A stretch of 64,000 nucleotides of DNA from Flavobacteriales bacterium (GTDB lineage Bacteria > Bacteroidota > Bacteroidia > Flavobacteriales_D > Crocinitomicaceae). Below the pieces are notes generated by a model. That model was not told where the DNA came from, ran no database searches, and was given only the letters and a program-made list of their open reading frames with translations. Each line of letters starts with the position of its first letter. Positions within the stretch are counted from its first letter, which is position 1. The stretch spans positions 60,951 to 124,950 of the forward strand of contig CANHOA010000008.1 of assembly GCA_947462255.1 (NCBI GenBank). The letters are read 5' to 3'. Below are positions 28,538 through 37,313 of the stretch, piece by piece. A program made the position numbers and the translations under genes.

Positions 28538-29620
28538 ATGAAATTTCTACTTACTTTTCTGCTATTCACTTTTCCCTTTATTGTGCTCTGTCAAGGGGTA
28601 ATTCCTGTTAAAAACTTCAATAATTTTTTCATGAGTTTTAGCAATGGATTTTTTAATCAAATTGAAGTACAAGCGATTGGTGCCTATAAAGCAGGGGATG
28701 AAATGGTAGCGTACATTGATAATCGTGGGAATTTGAGATTGTATGATGGTAAAATTCGTAAGGATATTACCAATTTAAATGTTGATTTTCAGGTTTCTGA
28801 TCATTTGTTAGGGTATCGAATCGGACCAACGTTAAACATGTGGGATGCTGGAAAACTTCAAACGCTCACTTATTTTGGAAGAGATTACCTTGTGAAGGAT
28901 AGTATTATTGTATATGAAGACACTCGATTTAATACTATTAATGTGTATTGGAATAAATCAACGACTACCTTGGCTACTGTGATGGGCGATTTGTCGCTTC
29001 CTGTTTCAATAGGAGAAAATATGGTGGTATTTAAAGACAATGGTAATTTGTATAAAATATTTTGTCAGGGAATGATCTACGAAATTGGTTCATGGACGGG
29101 CTCAGCTATTGATTTTCAAATTGGCACTGATATTTTATGTTTTAATGATCCAACCACACGAACATTTGTCGCTTTTCAGAACGGACAATTTATCGATATC
29201 GAATCTCAGTTTATGCGAAAATACAAGGCTGGCAGAGGGTTTTTAGTGTATGAAGATTTGAATTCCAACTTATGGTTATTTAAAAATGGTGAGAAGGTGC
29301 AGCTTTCGAATTTTTCTCCATCTTTTTGGGATGTAAAAGACGATATGGTTGTTTGGTCAGAGAATTCATATTTATTTGCCTACACTAACGATACAAAAGT
29401 GGAGGTGGCCAATTTTACACCAACGGATTATCAATTAAAAAATAATGTTTTAGCGTTCCGAAATATTATGGGGGGAGTTAGTGCATTAGTTGATGGTAAA
29501 ACAGAAGAAATTACCAATGTCTTTAAAGCTGAATATGAAATTTATGGTAATTCAGTGTTGGTTAAGTTGTTAAATCAAAGCAATATTGTTTTTCAAAAAG
29601 GCCGGATTTATTCCAATTAA
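28538..29620 (+). CDS. secreted propeller-like protein of unknown function
   Basis: The 360-residue product has a signal peptide (MKFLLTFLLFTFPFIVLCQG) and about eight repeats of ~40 residues with the pattern GD.MVAYIDN.G.LRLYD..K, LVYEDLNSNLWLFKNGE and so on. This suggests a beta-propeller. No catalytic residues or sorting domain are seen. I chose the ATG at 28538 because it starts a standard signal peptide. The NlpC/P60 hydrolase gene follows after 5 bases, so the two are probably one transcript and may work together at the cell wall, which is an inference from position only. Confidence 0.65.
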   Translation: MKFLLTFLLFTFPFIVLCQGVIPVKNFNNFFMSFSNGFFNQIEVQAIGAYKAGDEMVAYIDNRGNLRLYDGKIRKDITNLNVDFQVSDHLLGYRIGPTLNMWDAGKLQTLTYFGRDYLVKDSIIVYEDTRFNTINVYWNKSTTTLATVMGDLSLPVSIGENMVVFKDNGNLYKIFCQGMIYEIGSWTGSAIDFQIGTDILCFNDPTTRTFVAFQNGQFIDIESQFMRKYKAGRGFLVYEDLNSNLWLFKNGEKVQLSNFSPSFWDVKDDMVVWSENSYLFAYTNDTKVEVANFTPTDYQLKNNVLAFRNIMGGVSALVDGKTEEITNVFKAEYEIYGNSVLVKLLNQSNIVFQKGRIYSN

Positions 29621-29625
29621 TTAAG

Positions 29626-30501
29626 ATGAAAAATAGTAGTTTCTTCATTATCTTATTTTCTATTCATCAAGTATTTGCCCAGGTACCCCAATTTGATAAA
29701 TTGGAACAATATTATGATCAAACTCACTACAAATTAGTTTACAGAAAATCAAAGGCTTTATTGGATAATCCTGAATTCGATTACTCCAGTGTTCCACTTT
29801 ATTATAAAACGATTAGTAGCCTTCAACTTATACAAAATGATCGATGGCGAGTTAAACACGAAAAATCTTTTGATGAAGCCATTGAGGTAATTACTCAGCT
29901 AAATAAAACAGCTAAGGGCCGTACTTTGCTTACTAGTCATCAACAAGAATTATCAGCGCTCAAATCAGACTTGAAGGCATGGGTTGCAGATTTGAACCGC
30001 AGAAAAGAAAAGGAACTTTCCTATTTTTTTGATAATCAAATCACCGCACTTTTTCAAGGAATTCAATCAGAACCGACTGATAATACATATACTTGGCTGG
30101 GATTAGATTCGGAATTATTAAAGGAAAGAGTTTCCATAATCACTTATGCTAATCAGTTTGTTGGGGTTCCTTATGTTTGGGCCGGAGAAAGTCCTGATGG
30201 TTTTGATTGCAGTGGATTCACTTCTTTCGTTTTTATTAATAAGGAAATAGTATTGCCTCGTCGTGCTAAGGATCAATATGAAGCTGCAAATAAGGTGAGT
30301 GCTGAAAAAGCTCAAATTGGCGATTTAGTTTTCTTTTCAAATGGGGGAGAAATATCGCATGTTGGTATTCTTGTATCTGAGGCAGGAAAAGAAAAAGTAA
30401 TGATTCATGCTAGCAGTAGTAAAGGAATTACTTTCGATAAAATAGATGGTTCTAGTTATTGGGAGAAACGCCTTTATGGCTTTGGATCAATCATAAAATA
30501 A
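29626..30501 (+). CDS. NlpC/P60 family peptidoglycan hydrolase
   Basis: A signal peptide (ends VFAQ) is followed by a helical region (~20-165) and a C-terminal NlpC/P60 cysteine peptidase domain (~178-290). The catalytic cysteine is in DGFDCSGFTSFVF, the first histidine in ISHVGILVS, and the third polar residue is the histidine in VMIHASSSKGI. The RRAKDQY and QIGDLVFF motifs are also typical. These enzymes cut D-Glu-mDAP bonds in peptidoglycan stem peptides. It follows the propeller gene closely and ends 3 bases from a convergent gene. Confidence 0.85.
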   Translation: MKNSSFFIILFSIHQVFAQVPQFDKLEQYYDQTHYKLVYRKSKALLDNPEFDYSSVPLYYKTISSLQLIQNDRWRVKHEKSFDEAIEVITQLNKTAKGRTLLTSHQQELSALKSDLKAWVADLNRRKEKELSYFFDNQITALFQGIQSEPTDNTYTWLGLDSELLKERVSIITYANQFVGVPYVWAGESPDGFDCSGFTSFVFINKEIVLPRRAKDQYEAANKVSAEKAQIGDLVFFSNGGEISHVGILVSEAGKEKVMIHASSSKGITFDKIDGSSYWEKRLYGFGSIIK

Positions 30502-30504
30502 TTA

Positions 30505-32241
30505 TTAAAAATCCCAGCTGCTTTTTGCAAATGCCTTAAATTTATAAGTCCCAGTTGATTTTTGAACTTGCATAAATACCTTTCCTTCCTCATTATCAGG
30601 CAAATTTGAAAATGAAAATGAATATCCTTGATACTTATTCTCATCATCTGTTTCCTGAAATTCATCATCATTCATGTTGAAAGTCCATAACCCCATATGA
30701 TGACAGGCATTAAAAACTGAAAATTTAAATTGACTAATATTCATTTTGTCAGCATTCTTTATAAAGTCTTTAAATTTCATAGGTTTCACCATGTATACTT
30801 TTAATTCATTATAAATTGTTTCATTTTTGAGTTTTGCACAGGCAAGAAAAGCAATTGCCATCGAATAAGCATTTTTTGGATCTAGATTTGAAATTAACGA
30901 TTCATAGAATTGACTTTCTGTTCCATTAATAACAATGTAATGAAGGGTGCCAATTCCATCTATATCAATAGTTAAATAATTAATTAGCTCTGGTAGGTTA
31001 ACACTGATTGAATTCGTGCTAATTTTATTCGTTAATTTCCCATCATTTGCTATCACTTTTCGAGCAACTTGTTGCTCTTCTCCCTCAAATCGAACGAACG
31101 GATATCCAAGTTCATTTCGTGTGATATTTGTCACATGCATTTTTTGCTGAAAATTGATGGTGAATGTCCCTTGGGCAAATTGTATTGGTGAGGTCTTATC
31201 AAGATTACTTAATTGATTGTGACCATTTCTTTCGATTGGATCTACATATGGTAATTGCATGAAGTCGTACATGGTTAAGGTAGAATCATATAAATTTGGA
31301 TTTTCTGCTGAGTAACTATCCTCAAAATGACTTATAATCATGTCCTCAGGTTTCATTAAATACCAATTGGACTTTATACTTTTGGACCAGGTAATATCTG
31401 TTGTATAGGGAATGTTATCCAAAATTACTTGATTCCATGCATGGCCGTGTCCACTATAAAAAACATCTTGAATGGTATTTCTTACGGCTCCACTAACATA
31501 CTCGCTTTTGATGCCAATACGCTCCATTAAATCTTTGTACACTCGACTATATCCCTCGCAAACCGCCTCTTTTTCTTTTCCAAATACTAGTCCTTTCACA
31601 TTTGTTTGTGAGGTATCGCCACGATTATAATGAAATCTAGAAATAATGAAGGCTGAAATAGCATCGGATTTTTCTCTTTCTGTTGATTTTTCAAAAGTAA
31701 GTGCCGCGCATAAACAATCTAAGTCATCAGTAGCAAAACATTTTCTTGAAACCATGGTATCTCCACTAAGCGGATGAACAAACCATTGCTGTGTATAAAG
31801 TGACTTCTCACACGGCACGATTACAGGTCTTTTTTTGAAAAATAAATGAATTTTCTTTGAATAGAAATTTGATTTACTGAAAAATAAATTGCTTAAATCA
31901 TTATTGTATTTGTTGGAACAAGGCCTGATCAAATTTAGGTCTCCGCTTCTAATTATTTCTAGAGACTCACTTGTATAAAGGGATAATTTGTTTTTATAAA
32001 GGGTGGTTTGCCCTTTACTGTATTCACAAATTAGATCATTATTCTTGTGGTAGGTAATTAATTCAAATTTCTGATCTCTTAATAAACGTAAGATACTAAA
32101 CTCATTTTCAGTATCATTCATTAAATAAGTGTTAATTACAGCATCGAGGTCTGTTTCTTTTGGTGCTTGGTAAGGAAGGCTTTGACTATGTAGCACTGAT
32201 TGAAAAACAACAGCTACTAGAATGATGAGGTGCTTGAACAT
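30505..32241 (-). CDS. secreted transglutaminase-like protein
   Basis: The 578-residue product has a signal peptide (ends LHSQ). The transglutaminase core is at ~200-285: KEAVCEGYSRVYKDLMERIG gives the nucleophile cysteine, GHAWNQVIL the histidine, and TDITWSKS the aspartate, the classic Cys-His-Asp triad. Bacterial relatives act as proteases or amidases more often than as crosslinkers. The N- and C-terminal parts are not recognised. It is probably exported to the periplasm or surface; no sorting domain is present. Confidence 0.72.
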   Translation of the reverse strand: MFKHLIILVAVVFQSVLHSQSLPYQAPKETDLDAVINTYLMNDTENEFSILRLLRDQKFELITYHKNNDLICEYSKGQTTLYKNKLSLYTSESLEIIRSGDLNLIRPCSNKYNNDLSNLFFSKSNFYSKKIHLFFKKRPVIVPCEKSLYTQQWFVHPLSGDTMVSRKCFATDDLDCLCAALTFEKSTEREKSDAISAFIISRFHYNRGDTSQTNVKGLVFGKEKEAVCEGYSRVYKDLMERIGIKSEYVSGAVRNTIQDVFYSGHGHAWNQVILDNIPYTTDITWSKSIKSNWYLMKPEDMIISHFEDSYSAENPNLYDSTLTMYDFMQLPYVDPIERNGHNQLSNLDKTSPIQFAQGTFTINFQQKMHVTNITRNELGYPFVRFEGEEQQVARKVIANDGKLTNKISTNSISVNLPELINYLTIDIDGIGTLHYIVINGTESQFYESLISNLDPKNAYSMAIAFLACAKLKNETIYNELKVYMVKPMKFKDFIKNADKMNISQFKFSVFNACHHMGLWTFNMNDDEFQETDDENKYQGYSFSFSNLPDNEEGKVFMQVQKSTGTYKFKAFAKSSWDF

Positions 32242-32366
32242 GGCTGAGGGTATAGGTTTACCCTACAACTGAATTCAATTAAAAAGATACAGTCGTTAAC
32301 CCGTTGTACTTTTAGGAAAAAAAAAGTTGTTTATTGAATCATCAAAATTCGTAGAATAATCCTTGA

Positions 32367-33224
32367 TTATTCTTTTATAGGAATCAAACCTCTCAGCCCC
32401 ATATCTACAACATTCTCAAATAATCCTGGGCCAACATCCCATTTTCCGTTACCATTGGAATCAGTCCACTCAAAACTATTGTTCGTAGAAAGTGACATTT
32501 TTAGCGTAATATTTTTGGTTTCATTACCCGTAATGGTTAACGGGCTTGCAAATTGGCCTGTTACTACACAGGATCCGGGAGGTATAGGTGATGTTGATGC
32601 CAACGGATTAGGAACAGTTGTTCCAGCGCTTTGACCCGATTGAACTCCCGAAATAGTCTCAAATGCCCAAAAACCTTGGAATTTATTTGCATTTACAGCA
32701 AGTGATTGATTTTTTACTAGAAAAGATGTAATGAAATTATTGTAACCCACAAAACTCGCAATGGTTCCGGTGAAAGGTACATTATTATAGTAAAATTTAA
32801 CATCATAATTTTGATAAGAAAGAGAAAGTCTTACCCATTGATAATTTCCAGCCGGGATATCCTTTAATGGAATTTCTAAGAAGATTTCACCTGGTTTTTT
32901 AACAATTGCTTTCGAGAAATCAATTGCAGTGCTTCCACCGAGTGAGGTTTCTGCCGCATGATACAATTTCACTCCACTACCTAATGCCGTAAAAGCATTT
33001 GGAGCTAATTCTAAATAGTGCGCTGAAATTGAATTAAATAGGGGGTGCTGTCCGGCATTACCCGCAGGAATAACAGTAGGAGTCCCTATATTTCCTAGTC
33101 TAACTTGAGTAGAATCAACAACTAATTTAACAATCAGTTTAGGTTCTTCTAAAGGGACTTTGTTTTTCTTGCAAGATGTAACAAGAGCTAATAAAATAAA
33201 TAAAAAAGAATAACAAACTTTCAT
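32367..33224 (-). CDS. lipoprotein of unknown function
   Basis: The signal peptide ends in a lipobox LVTSC (cysteine 18) followed by KKNK, so the mature protein is lipid-anchored. The body (285 residues) is beta-rich, and near the end has DSNGNGKWDVG, a calcium-binding-like loop. The family is not recognised beyond looking like Bacteroidota surface or periplasmic lipoproteins. It has its own -7 box. Confidence 0.65.
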   Translation of the reverse strand: MKVCYSFLFILLALVTSCKKNKVPLEEPKLIVKLVVDSTQVRLGNIGTPTVIPAGNAGQHPLFNSISAHYLELAPNAFTALGSGVKLYHAAETSLGGSTAIDFSKAIVKKPGEIFLEIPLKDIPAGNYQWVRLSLSYQNYDVKFYYNNVPFTGTIASFVGYNNFITSFLVKNQSLAVNANKFQGFWAFETISGVQSGQSAGTTVPNPLASTSPIPPGSCVVTGQFASPLTITGNETKNITLKMSLSTNNSFEWTDSNGNGKWDVGPGLFENVVDMGLRGLIPIKE

Positions 33225-33240
33225 TACTTAAGATTTTGAA

Positions 33241-33248
33241 CAAATATA
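33241..33248 (-). promoter_or_regulatory. -7 box of the lipoprotein gene
   Basis: It reads TATATTTG on the minus strand, 16 bases before the start codon at 33222-33224. Confidence 0.4.
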
Positions 33249-33283
33249 AAAATCATAATTCAATTTAACCAGTTGTGAATTTA

Positions 33284-33312
33284 GAAAAAAAAAATCTGAT
33301 TATCAGTTTTTT
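33284..33312 (-). terminator. intrinsic terminator of the PRTase-murQ-arginase operon
   Basis: The palindrome CTGAT-T-ATCAG (33296-33306) is flanked by A and T tracts that extend the stem and give a long T run on the minus strand. Confidence 0.65.
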
Positions 33313-33417
33313 AAAGATATTAAAAATAGGCTCTCTTTTTTGAAATAGAAAAAGTACGCAGTTCTCTCAAATGTGCGATCAATTCAGAATCAGAGAAAAT
33401 TTCACCAATACTTTCAA

Positions 33418-33993
33418 TTATTTTGGAGGATCTTCTACCGCTTCTTTTTCTTCACTTTTTATTTCTGGTTTTACCTTAGCTTTAACCAAATTGTTAAGGA
33501 AAAAGGATGAGATGATAGAAATAAGCAATGAAAATAGCGCTAATAACAAGGTTGTTTTATTCAGTATGTCATATGAAAAATCTACTAAAACTGTTATTAA
33601 AGAGCAAATATAAAATAGGGAAAGTACGCTGATGGCGAGTTTTCTCATTTTCGAATTTGAATGCCAGATTGAGGCACACCAAGAGGAATAGAAATTACTT
33701 AAGATAGGGAGTAGTAATAAGTGTCCGTAACGCTCAAAATCAGTTGTGTTTTCAATTAATATCATGGCAGCGAACACATAGATAACAACCTGAATAATGG
33801 ATAATAATTTAACTAAAAAATTTAAGTGTAGGTAGCTACTTCCAATAATAAGCATTGCTCCAAATGAGTATATTGTAAGTTTTGGCGCACCAAAACTAGA
33901 AAATGTTATGGATTGATATAGCGAAAACAAGAAAGTTAGAATAGTCACTATAAATAGTAATAGCCAAACATTTTGGATAAACTTTCTAATCAT
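33418..33993 (-). CDS. small multi-pass membrane protein
   Basis: About 191 residues with around six hydrophobic segments, then a charged lysine/glutamate-rich tail ending EDPPK. No family was recognised. I prefer the ATG at 33991-33993 (MIRKFIQN); the longer frame adds only a basic leader. It overlaps the end of the arginase-family gene by 8 bases and is the last gene of that operon, just before the terminator. Confidence 0.5.
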   Translation of the reverse strand: MIRKFIQNVWLLLFIVTILTFLFSLYQSITFSSFGAPKLTIYSFGAMLIIGSSYLHLNFLVKLLSIIQVVIYVFAAMILIENTTDFERYGHLLLLPILSNFYSSWCASIWHSNSKMRKLAISVLSLFYICSLITVLVDFSYDILNKTTLLLALFSLLISIISSFFLNNLVKAKVKPEIKSEEKEAVEDPPK

Positions 33994-35029
33994 TCGTCCT
34001 TTTGTTTTTTTCAATTAAACAAACAAGATTCCAAAGAACTCGAGCACCTACGTTGGCATCCCAATCTCCTTTCTCTCCGGGGCTAACTTCATTTAAATCA
34101 AAACCAATAATATTTTTACCTGCATCGATTAGAGAAAAGAGCATAAAGTTTAATGCTTCTAGTTCAAATCCTCCTGCTACGGGTGTCCCTGTGTTTGGGC
34201 ATAATTCCGGCTTTAAACCATCAATATCATAGGAGATGTAAATATTTTTTGGTAATTGCTTTATGATTTCCTCTACTTGATCGGCCCATGTTTTGCCTAA
34301 ATAATGAGCTTCTTTAAGGTCCCAATCGTAAAATGTGTGAATTCTATCATCACTTTTAGATAGTTCAAACTCATTTTCTGAGATATCTCTTACACCAACT
34401 TGTACAATTTTTGATAAATTTCCACACGTTTTTAAGGCATTAAACATGATGCTGGCGTGCGATTGTTCAAATCCTTCGTAAGCATCTCTTAAATCTGCAT
34501 GTGCATCGATTTGAAGGATGCCAAAATCAGTATATTTTTCATTGAGCGCTTGAAGTAATCCAAGTGGTGTTGAATGTTCGCCACCAAGCACAGCAACAAT
34601 TTTTTCTTGGTTTAGTAATTTAGTTGCGCGTTCCTTTAGGTGATCTTTCAGGGCTAAATGTGCTTTATTTATATAAGAAAGTTCTTCTTTAAATTTGTCT
34701 TGTGCGCTTAATTCGCCTTCCGTTTCTACTAATGCAAGGTAGTCGATGCTCATCTTGCAGCATGTGTCGTTAATTTCTTCCCATTCTTTCGAAATTGGCG
34801 CCATAAACACTTTCGTATCGTAGGCTCGATTAAGTTTCGGGTGGAAAAAATCAAGCTGTGTTGACGCATTTAATATGGCCTCAGGTCCTTTGCTTGTTCC
34901 TTTTCCATAGGATGCAGTAGCGTCCCAAGGAACAGGAATTATTACGAGTGTTGCTTCCTCCTCGGTGCAAGGAAATCCAAAAATATTACCGTTGGCAATT
35001 CCAACGCCGTTTGGGTCAAAATTGGTCAT
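33986..35029 (-). CDS. arginase/agmatinase family ureohydrolase
   Basis: The 347-residue protein carries the binuclear manganese motifs in order: GGEHS, QIDAHADLRD and SYDIDGLKPE, together with the later DLNEVSPGE. These enzymes release urea from arginine or agmatine, or formamide from formiminoglutamate. The sequence alone does not separate these, and the Bacteroidota members are commonly called agmatinase family proteins. Its start overlaps the murQ stop (ATGA), and the membrane protein gene overlaps its end. Confidence 0.83.
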   Translation of the reverse strand: MTNFDPNGVGIANGNIFGFPCTEEEATLVIIPVPWDATASYGKGTSKGPEAILNASTQLDFFHPKLNRAYDTKVFMAPISKEWEEINDTCCKMSIDYLALVETEGELSAQDKFKEELSYINKAHLALKDHLKERATKLLNQEKIVAVLGGEHSTPLGLLQALNEKYTDFGILQIDAHADLRDAYEGFEQSHASIMFNALKTCGNLSKIVQVGVRDISENEFELSKSDDRIHTFYDWDLKEAHYLGKTWADQVEEIIKQLPKNIYISYDIDGLKPELCPNTGTPVAGGFELEALNFMLFSLIDAGKNIIGFDLNEVSPGEKGDWDANVGARVLWNLVCLIEKNKRTND

Positions 35030-35835
35030 TTGTTTGTATAAGCGTTAATTGCATTTCTAACGGAACCGAATTCTCCAAGTAATTTTGCTGCATCTTCATA
35101 GGGAATAGATAAGGCCTCTTGAATCATTATTGTCCCTCGGTCAACTAATTTATGATTACTTAGTTGCATGTCTACCATTTTATTTCCTTTCACACGGCCT
35201 AATCGAATCATTAGACAAGTGGAAATCATGTTTAATACTAATTTTTGTGCCGTTCCGGATTTCATTCTTGTGCTACCTGTCACAAATTCAGGTCCCACAA
35301 TAGGAGTGATGGGAAATTGAACGCAACTTGAAAGTGCAGCGTCTGGATTGCAACAAATACCGGCAGTTAGTAAGCCAAAGTCATTTGCTTTTTCGACGGC
35401 TCCAAGAACGTAAGGTGTACTTCCAGATGCTGCTATACCAACGAGTGTATCCATGGGGGTAATGTTATAGGCTTTTAGGTCTTCCCATCCTTGATTTCTA
35501 TCATCTTCAGCAAATTCTACGGCTTTACGAATGGCTTTGTCTCCACCTGCAATAAGACCCACTACAATTCCATGGTCAATTCCAAAGGTTGGTGGACATT
35601 CGCTTGCATCAACAACGCCTAATCGACCACTCGTGCCAGCCCCAATGTAAAATAATCGACCATTATTTTTCATGCGAAGCAGGCAGGCCTCAATAAATGC
35701 CTCAATAGCAGGAATTTCTTTTTCCACGGCGAGGGCAACTAATTGATCTTCTTTGTTGATATTCGTTAGTAAATCGAGTGTCGATAGTTGCTCTAAATTA
35801 GTATAATTTGAATTTGACTCCGTAACCCGTTTCAT
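35026..35835 (-). CDS. murQ: N-acetylmuramic acid 6-phosphate etherase
   Basis: A 269-residue SIS-domain protein with the MurQ motifs ESNSNYTNLEQLSTLDLL at the start, IGAGTSGRLGVVDASECPPTFG, AASGSTPYVLGAVEKA and GPEFVTGSTRMKSGTAQKLVLN. It cleaves the lactyl ether of MurNAc-6-phosphate to give GlcNAc-6-phosphate during wall recycling in the cytoplasm. It overlaps the PRTase gene upstream and the arginase-family gene downstream, each by 4 bases, so translation is probably coupled. Together with mpl it shows that this organism recycles both sugar and peptide parts of its wall. Confidence 0.93.
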   Translation of the reverse strand: MKRVTESNSNYTNLEQLSTLDLLTNINKEDQLVALAVEKEIPAIEAFIEACLLRMKNNGRLFYIGAGTSGRLGVVDASECPPTFGIDHGIVVGLIAGGDKAIRKAVEFAEDDRNQGWEDLKAYNITPMDTLVGIAASGSTPYVLGAVEKANDFGLLTAGICCNPDAALSSCVQFPITPIVGPEFVTGSTRMKSGTAQKLVLNMISTCLMIRLGRVKGNKMVDMQLSNHKLVDRGTIMIQEALSIPYEDAAKLLGEFGSVRNAINAYTNK

Positions 35836-36326
35836 ACTAAGTAGGCTTTAGAATCTGTTTCATTAAACTCAATTTCAATGCGGTCTTTTAAGGTGGTGGA
35901 AAGTCCAAGACCAAAATAATCTGCTTTTATTGGATATCGACGGTGTGTTCGATCAACTAAAACAACTGTTTTGATTGATTTTGTGGGTTGTTCCAAGAAT
36001 TTCATTAAAGCGTATTGTAAGGTTTTACCGGAATTAATTACATCGTCAACTAAAATAATGAAGCCATTTTTTAGTTTCGCCTCATCCATGCTTAACTTAA
36101 TTCCCTTAGACCATGGCTCTTCTTTGTCTATTTCGATTTCAAAAACCTCCACGTTGATAGAAGAATTTTGCTGGATTATTTTGCTTAGTTCTTTTGCTAA
36201 GTAATAGCCATTGCCAATAATACCACCAATAAAAATATTTTTTTCCTCCGAACAATTTTCAATGATTTGATGACCTAAACGAATGGTTTTTTGTTGAATC
36301 TGTTGATGATTAAGAATCACTTGCAT
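35832..36326 (-). CDS. phosphoribosyltransferase-family protein (PyrR-like)
   Basis: The 164-residue product has the PRPP-binding loop FIILVDDVINSGKTLQYAL near residues 85-103 and the GGIIGNGYYLAKEL motif before it, with VLVDRTHRRYPI later, as in PyrR-like type I phosphoribosyltransferases. It could salvage a base or act as a regulator; the substrate is not clear. The ATG at 36324-36326 (MQVILNHQQ) was chosen because the longer frame begins in a -7 box. It is the first gene of a four-gene operon with overlapping stops and starts. Confidence 0.7.
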   Translation of the reverse strand: MQVILNHQQIQQKTIRLGHQIIENCSEEKNIFIGGIIGNGYYLAKELSKIIQQNSSINVEVFEIEIDKEEPWSKGIKLSMDEAKLKNGFIILVDDVINSGKTLQYALMKFLEQPTKSIKTVVLVDRTHRRYPIKADYFGLGLSTTLKDRIEIEFNETDSKAYLV

Positions 36327-36344
36327 AACGCAGAATTGTTTGAA

Positions 36345-36352
36345 CAAAGATA
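36345..36352 (-). promoter_or_regulatory. -7 box of the PRTase-murQ-arginase operon
   Basis: It reads TATCTTTG on the minus strand, 18 bases before the chosen ATG. It contains the alternative TTG start, which argues against that start. Confidence 0.45.
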
Positions 36353-36623
36353 CATTTTCAGAATGAATTAATGAATAGTCATTGTGATTTGGGTTAATAT
36401 TATTTTGAGATGCTGGGTTTAATTATTATGTACATATAGAATAATGTATACTTAAGTTGATGGCCCTTAAAGGTTGTGATATTAACGTAATCTTAATCCC
36501 AAACATATTTTTCATCGTATGACACTTCGTGTTTTTTTCAAAAAAAACACTTTATTTTTTCTGTTTATAAATTTAACTGTTACCTCTACAAATTTATCTG
36601 GAACACCTTACATTTCGGCTGTT
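36353..36623. other. intergenic region without a gene; contains a T/A hairpin
   Basis: No open frame with a credible start lies in this divergent gap. A short stem ACAC-TTC-GTGT (36522-36532) followed by T residues overlaps a longer perfect inverted repeat GTGTTTTTTT/AAAAAAACAC centred near 36539. The two could be alternative RNA folds or a weak terminator. Nothing else stands out. Confidence 0.4.
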
Positions 36624-36652
36624 TTGAGTTACTAAAATATTTTGTAAGTTTG
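36624..36652 (+). promoter_or_regulatory. promoter of the Cys-rich small protein gene
   Basis: TTG at 36624-36626 and TAAGTTTG at 36645-36652 are 18 bases apart, close to the TTG-N19-TAnnTTTG consensus. The start codon follows 27 bases later. Confidence 0.55.
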
Positions 36653-36679
36653 TTAATATTATTTCTTAATTAAAAGCTT

Positions 36680-37075
36680 ATGTCTAAATGTAACTGGTGT
36701 GGTGAACATACTTCTGATCCATTATCTTTTGATAATTATGAGGAAGAATTTTGTAGCATGCGATGCTTTGATCAATTTCTAACTCGAGGATATAAACCGA
36801 CTGAAAGATCTGGTTGTTTCGTTGCAACAGCGTGCCTTGGTGATTACAACCACCCTGTTGTTTTGGATTTGAGAAGGTTTCGTGATGAATTTCTAAAAAG
36901 AAAAACTTGGGGTAGGCATTTCATTACTTGGTATTATGCTAAAGGACCTATTTTCGCAAAGAAAATAGTTAAAAGTACAACCATAAAAAGGGTCGTTTAT
37001 ATGTTACTTATTAAACCCTTACATCTAACAACATCCGCTTATTTTTGGTTTGAAGAGCGTAGAAAAAAAATATAA
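36680..37075 (+). CDS. small Cys-rich protein with a 'CFI-box'-like motif
   Basis: The 131-residue product begins with a zinc-binding-like CNWC...CSMRC pattern (residues ~4-30). The next segment, SGCFVATACLGDYNHPVVLDLRRFRD, is the conserved CF-ATA-YGD---V-LR-FRD box found at the ends or starts of various bacterial proteins, and is followed by YYAKGPIF. A basic, mildly hydrophobic C-terminus follows. No function is known. The radical SAM/SPASM gene is next on the same strand after 238 bases. Confidence 0.6.
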   Translation: MSKCNWCGEHTSDPLSFDNYEEEFCSMRCFDQFLTRGYKPTERSGCFVATACLGDYNHPVVLDLRRFRDEFLKRKTWGRHFITWYYAKGPIFAKKIVKSTTIKRVVYMLLIKPLHLTTSAYFWFEERRKKI

Positions 37076-37265
37076 TTTGAATTTCTTCTACAATTTTTCA
37101 TTTGCCTCATACATTTCCATTGATTGTTGACTTTATTAAATCGTCAACGGAGGTTTCTGAGGTTAGATTGATATTTTTTTTTAAGATGATATCCTTCGTC
37201 TAATGCCAACTCTTTCACTTTTCACAACAAAATGAATTTGCCAACTTCTTGATTTCCGTTAGTAT

Positions 37266-37288
37266 TATTAGCTGATTTTTAGCTAATA
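37266..37288. repeat. perfect 8-bp inverted repeat before the radical SAM gene
   Basis: TATTAGCT and AGCTAATA are separated by 7 bases, 25 bases before the start codon. This looks like an operator or leader hairpin of the radical SAM gene; no matching copy was noticed elsewhere. Confidence 0.4.
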
Positions 37289-37313
37289 GTTAATTATTGA
37301 CTAATTTCGTTTC

